From contig CALHUZ010000242.1 in assembly GCA_938039305.1 (NCBI GenBank), forward strand, positions 1 through 27,188: a stretch of DNA of 27,188 nt. The letters run 5' to 3'. The stretch is from an uncultured Saprospiraceae bacterium (GTDB taxonomy: Bacteria > Bacteroidota > Bacteroidia > Chitinophagales > Saprospiraceae). Shown here piece by piece: positions 24,176 through 27,188 of this stretch (position 1 is the first letter of the stretch; every line of letters starts with the position of its first letter). Both the position numbers and the translations under genes were made by a program. Below the pieces are notes generated by a model. It was not told where the DNA came from and searched no databases. It saw only the letters and a program-made list of their open reading frames with translations.

Positions 24176-25413
24176 TAGAGTATACTAAGAAGGTACTGAA
24201 CAACGGACTGTCTGTAATTGCAGAAAGAGACAAGAGTACAACCTTGGCTGCTGTCAACGTTCTATATAAAGTTGGATCAAGAGATGAAGACCCTTCTAAG
24301 ACTGGTTTCGCACATTTGTTTGAGCACCTAATGTTTGGCGGAAGCCTAAATGCTCCTGACTTTGACGGACCACTACAAAATGCGGGTGGCGAGAATAACG
24401 CTTTCACAAATACTGATTATACTAATTACTATGATGTAGTACCTATCGAAAATATTGAAGTCGCGCTTTGGTTAGAAGCAGACAGAATGAAACATCTAAA
24501 CATCAATTCTAAAACACTTGATACACAAAGGAAGGTTGTTGTTGAAGAATTCAAAGAGGTCTGCTTAAACAAACCTTATGGTGACAATTGGCATCATCTT
24601 TCAGCTTTAGCCTACAAAGAACATCCTTACAATTGGCCTACGATTGGAAAAGAAATCAAACATATCGAAGAGGCCCAGCTTACTGACGTCTTGGATTTTT
24701 ACGAACGATTTTATCATCCTGGAAACGCGATACTTACCGTATCTGGGCCATTGGAACCAAAGCGCATCTTTGAACTTGCAGAAAAATGGTTTGGTAATAT
24801 AGAGCCAGGGAAATCACCAGTTAGCAATTTAAAAAGAGAACAAAAACAAACGACTAAGCGGTATGAGATTATCAGATCAGATGTTCCCGTTCCAATATTC
24901 ATTGGCGCATGCCACATGCCAGAAAGGAATCATCCCGACTATTATGCGTGTGACTTACTCTCTGATATTTTAGCAAATGGAAAGTCTTCTAGATTTTACC
25001 ATAGACTAGTAAGAGAGCTTAAGGTCATGAGCTCAGTGGACTGTTATCTTTCTGGGACCTTTGATCCAGGGCTTATTGTTTTAGAAGGCAGACCGGCGCC
25101 TAATGTATCTGTTGAAGAGAGTATCGATCATCTATGGAAAGAGATCAATCGATTAAAAACTGATCCGCCAAGTCTCCGGGAACTTCAAAAAGTTAAGAAT
25201 AAGGTAATCTCCAGTATCGCCATGAATGACCTTAGCGTTCTCAATAAAGCAGCTTCACTAGCATACTTTGAATGGCTTGGCGCTTTAGATCTAATGAATC
25301 AACAAGAGGAACTCTACGCGAATGTTACGCTTGAAGATATCCTTAGGGTAGCTGAAAAGTATCTGAACGTAGACAATTCATCATTCATCGAATACATCCC
25401 AAATGAGGAATAG
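24172..25413 (+). CDS. M16-family zinc metallopeptidase
   Basis: 413 aa, a single half-size M16B (processing-peptidase type) chain. The inverted zinc motif is H48-L-F-E51-H52 in GFAHLFEHLMFGGS; the third ligand lies in the acidic cluster VVVEEFKE (125-129), about 77 residues later as in the family. The second domain (about 170-350) starts YERFYHPGNAILTVSGP. No signal peptide is seen, so it is likely cytoplasmic. M16B enzymes act as dimers on short or unfolded peptides. It overlaps aat by 4 bases, so it may degrade peptides left by ClpAP work; that link is inferred from position only. The motif is intact, unlike the inactive paralogue often paired with it in other bacteria, and no second M16 gene follows. 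Confidence 0.9.
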   Translation: MIEYTKKVLNNGLSVIAERDKSTTLAAVNVLYKVGSRDEDPSKTGFAHLFEHLMFGGSLNAPDFDGPLQNAGGENNAFTNTDYTNYYDVVPIENIEVALWLEADRMKHLNINSKTLDTQRKVVVEEFKEVCLNKPYGDNWHHLSALAYKEHPYNWPTIGKEIKHIEEAQLTDVLDFYERFYHPGNAILTVSGPLEPKRIFELAEKWFGNIEPGKSPVSNLKREQKQTTKRYEIIRSDVPVPIFIGACHMPERNHPDYYACDLLSDILANGKSSRFYHRLVRELKVMSSVDCYLSGTFDPGLIVLEGRPAPNVSVEESIDHLWKEINRLKTDPPSLRELQKVKNKVISSIAMNDLSVLNKAASLAYFEWLGALDLMNQQEELYANVTLEDILRVAEKYLNVDNSSFIEYIPNEE

Positions 25414-25495
25414 ATAACTCTTTACCTCGAGAGCTATCGAAGTTGGGACTGCCATCTTTTAGTGATGCATTCTCTATATCTTGTAGCAAGTAGAT

Positions 25496-25519
25496 AGAAG
25501 CCTTACTTTAGAGGCTTCT
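25496..25519. promoter_or_regulatory. Inverted repeat upstream of the beta-CASP gene
   Basis: AGAAGCCT (25496-25503) and AGGCTTCT (25512-25519) form a perfect 8-bp stem with the 8-base loop TACTTTAG. The loop differs by one base from the -7 consensus TAnnTTTG. No T-run follows, so it is a poor terminator; it could be an operator or an mRNA leader hairpin. Confidence 0.35.
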
Positions 25520-25539
25520 GTTATAAAAGATAAAGGAGT

Positions 25540-26970
25540 ATGCATATAAAATTTTGTGGAGCAGCTAGGAATGTAACTGGTAGTAGTCATCTTATAACCC
25601 TTGAAAACGGGTATCGAATCCTACTTGATTGTGGGTTATACCAAGGAAATAGAAAAACTGATCAAGCATCGAATCGACAATGGCACTTTGATCCAGCGAC
25701 TATAGATTGTCTTATACTATCCCATGCGCACATAGATCATACGGGACGTGTACCCGGCTTAGTTAGAGAAGGATTCAACGGATGTATACATGCCACTCAT
25801 GCTACGAGAAGCTTATGCGGTATCATGCTACTTGACTCAGCAAAAATACAAGAGAGAGAGGCTTATTATCACAATAAGAAAGAGTTAGAAAAAAAGAAAA
25901 AGAAGAAAGCCAGGAAAAAATCCTACAAAGCTGATCTTATAGATCCGCTTTATGATCCTGATGATGTAACAGAGACAATGAAGCTTTTTAACGGCTATTC
26001 TTATGATCGCTGGCATCGTATTTCAAAATATGTAGATGTGCTATTCAAAGATCAAGGGCATATACTCGGTTCGGCAAGTGTCACCTTACGAATCAAGGAT
26101 GGATCAAGAAAAATCACTGTTGGGTTCACAGGTGACATCGGTCGCCCAGATAGACCTATACTACGTGATCCTCAATTAATGCCAGAAGTAGACTATCTCA
26201 TATGTGAATCTACATATGGAGACAAAGAGCACGAGTCCAAGCCTCAGCAGACTGAAATGCTTCTTGATGTAATGAAGCAGACTTGCGTAGAGCAAAGAGG
26301 GAAATTGATCATCCCAGCATTTAGTATAGGCCGTACGCAAGAGATCGTCTATATGCTGGATCAACTGGAGAATGAAGGAAAACTTCCACATATTCCTATT
26401 TATGTGGATAGCCCATTGGCGGTGAATGCTACTGAAATATATGGTTCTCATCCCGAATGTTTTGACAATGCCCTTCACGAGTATATGCTTCAAGATGATA
26501 ACCCTTTCGGCTTTAACCGATTAGAATATGTCCGTAGTGTAGAAAAGTCAAAAGAGTTGAATACCTCTAAAGAACCTATGGTGGTCATCAGTGCATCTGG
26601 AATGATGAATGCTGGTCGCATCAGACACCACCTCTATCATAATCTCGAAGATGAAAATAGTACGTTCTTGATGGTTGGGTATTGTTCTCCACAGACGGCA
26701 GGCGGTATACTCAAGGCAGGAGTTCCACAGCTTAAGGTGCAAGGAGATGTGTTAGATGTTAAGGCCTCCATAAAGTCTATGGACTCCTTCTCAGCTCATG
26801 GTGATCGCAAAGAGATGCTTGCAACTATTAAACATCAGATCAAAAGTGCTAAGAAGACCTTCTTAGTACATGGAGAATATGACACACAGCAAGAATTCGC
26901 TGAATATTTGGGTGAGGCAGGATTCAAGAAAGTCAAAATACCTGCTGAAGGAACAGAGATTCACATCTAA
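25540..26970 (+). CDS. Metallo-beta-lactamase-fold beta-CASP RNA-processing exonuclease-type protein
   Basis: 476 aa. Zinc/catalytic motifs in order: Asp30, H62-x-H64-x-D66-H67 (SHAHIDHTG), a His in GHILGSA, an Asp in FTGDIG, then the beta-CASP motifs around FSIGRTQEIVYML, DSPLAVNATEIY, SASGMMNAGRIRHHL, and the final His420 in MDSFSAHGDR. This is the CPSF73/YSH1-like bacterial group, which cleaves RNA in the cytoplasm. Inserted between the first motifs and GHILGSA is a very basic stretch (residues about 113-131, with six consecutive Lys) followed by an acidic YDPDDVTE. AAGGAG lies unusually close (one base) to the ATG, so it probably does not act as a Shine-Dalgarno sequence. Single-gene unit; substrate unknown. 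Confidence 0.9.
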   Translation: MHIKFCGAARNVTGSSHLITLENGYRILLDCGLYQGNRKTDQASNRQWHFDPATIDCLILSHAHIDHTGRVPGLVREGFNGCIHATHATRSLCGIMLLDSAKIQEREAYYHNKKELEKKKKKKARKKSYKADLIDPLYDPDDVTETMKLFNGYSYDRWHRISKYVDVLFKDQGHILGSASVTLRIKDGSRKITVGFTGDIGRPDRPILRDPQLMPEVDYLICESTYGDKEHESKPQQTEMLLDVMKQTCVEQRGKLIIPAFSIGRTQEIVYMLDQLENEGKLPHIPIYVDSPLAVNATEIYGSHPECFDNALHEYMLQDDNPFGFNRLEYVRSVEKSKELNTSKEPMVVISASGMMNAGRIRHHLYHNLEDENSTFLMVGYCSPQTAGGILKAGVPQLKVQGDVLDVKASIKSMDSFSAHGDRKEMLATIKHQIKSAKKTFLVHGEYDTQQEFAEYLGEAGFKKVKIPAEGTEIHI

Positions 26971-27024
26971 TCATAACTGTTTAATCCAAAGCCTAAGCTT
27001 CGCAACGTAGTTAGGATAAAACAA

Positions 27025-27056
27025 AAAAGGTCTTGCCGATATCGACAAGACCTTTT
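27025..27056 (-). terminator. Rho-independent terminator of the 27079 gene
   Basis: A 16-base inverted repeat (27025-27040 and 27041-27056) with a C/A mismatch on the plus strand that becomes a G-U pair on the minus strand, where a run of six T follows (27028 down to 27023). The minus-strand fit indicates it terminates the gene ending at 27079. Confidence 0.8.
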
Positions 27057-27078
27057 GCATAGTTAGTTTTCAATTCGA

Positions 27079-27188
27079 CTACTTCTTTACTGCATCTCTG
27101 ATCTCAGCAAGTAATTCTTGATCAGCTGTTGGACCAGGTGCTGGAGCAGCTCCCATAAATCTGATCTTAGACTTAGCAAGCATAAACA
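27079..27188 (-). CDS. mscL: Probable large-conductance mechanosensitive channel MscL, C-terminal end
   Basis: Only the last 35 residues and the stop are in the window. They read as a hydrophobic end (FMLAKSKIRFMG) followed by AAPAPGPTADQELLAEIRD and a basic end AVKK. An Ala/Pro-rich linker leading to an E-x-x-L-L-x-E-I-R-D helix is the typical MscL C-terminal bundle, as in the E. coli sequence ending with T-E-I-R-D-L-L. MscL opens under membrane tension to release solutes during hypo-osmotic shock. The catalytic-type check (two membrane helices) is outside the window, so the call rests on this tail. Confidence 0.55.
   Translation of the reverse strand, partial: FMLAKSKIRFMGAAPAPGPTADQELLAEIRDAVKK

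Noticed and set aside
25530..25542. AAAGGAG as a Shine-Dalgarno site for the beta-CASP gene
   Set aside because: It is one base from the ATG, too close for normal pairing, and most other genes here lack such a site.

Overview
The window reads as a chromosomal segment from a member of the phylum Bacteroidota, most likely the Saprospiria or a close relative. The signs are type IX secretion system (T9SS) C-terminal sorting domains on four proteins (Pro-Asn-Pro signature), a DUF5777 beta-barrel, an 'LPVELTAF' segment and SdrD-B-like domains typical of large Bacteroidota surface proteins. Most genes have no Shine-Dalgarno sequence, and several start regions carry the Bacteroidota -7 promoter element TAnnTTTG. 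No phage, insertion sequence, CRISPR, tRNA or rRNA was found. No gene-free stretch exceeds 300 bases. The taxonomic call is an inference from gene content.

Layout. Bases 1-8103 are mostly minus strand: the N-terminal part of exonuclease III, an exported YdjC-type deacetylase, one plus-strand lipoprotein, then a tight block that runs (in transcription order) M36 metallopeptidase with T9SS signal, alanine racemase, patatin-like phospholipase and TerB-like protein. Bases 8238-10547 are plus strand: RlmB, a TraB/GumN lipoprotein and a gamma-carbonic anhydrase. Bases 10558-12497 are a minus-strand pair, a dihaem cytochrome c and a DUF5777 outer-membrane protein. A bacilliredoxin follows on the plus strand (12617-13030).

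The most distinctive part is 13165-19974: four adjacent minus-strand genes for exported proteins (here A, B, C and D from left to right; transcription runs D, C, B, A). Together they carry five diverged copies of one roughly 160-180-residue extracellular domain with the core motif L-A-G-Q-N-Y-R-I-[FY]-Y and a second motif A-T-A-F-V-E-I-[SA]-E-W. I do not recognise this domain. A (1334 aa) has two copies, each followed by a Cys-framed Asp/Asn-rich calcium-type loop, then SdrD-B-like domains and a T9SS signal. B and C are one domain plus a T9SS signal. D is the bare domain with no sorting signal. Cysteines appear and disappear in pairs across the copies, which predicts disulfides. The most likely reading is a locally amplified family of surface or matrix proteins.

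Bases 20227-27188 hold a small lipoprotein, a class IV aminotransferase, an EamA transporter, and a plus-strand run peroxiredoxin-clpS-aat-M16 peptidase. ClpS and Aat are the recognition and tagging parts of the bacterial N-degron pathway and sit side by side. A beta-CASP metallo-beta-lactamase-fold RNase-type protein and the C-terminal end of a probable MscL channel close the window.
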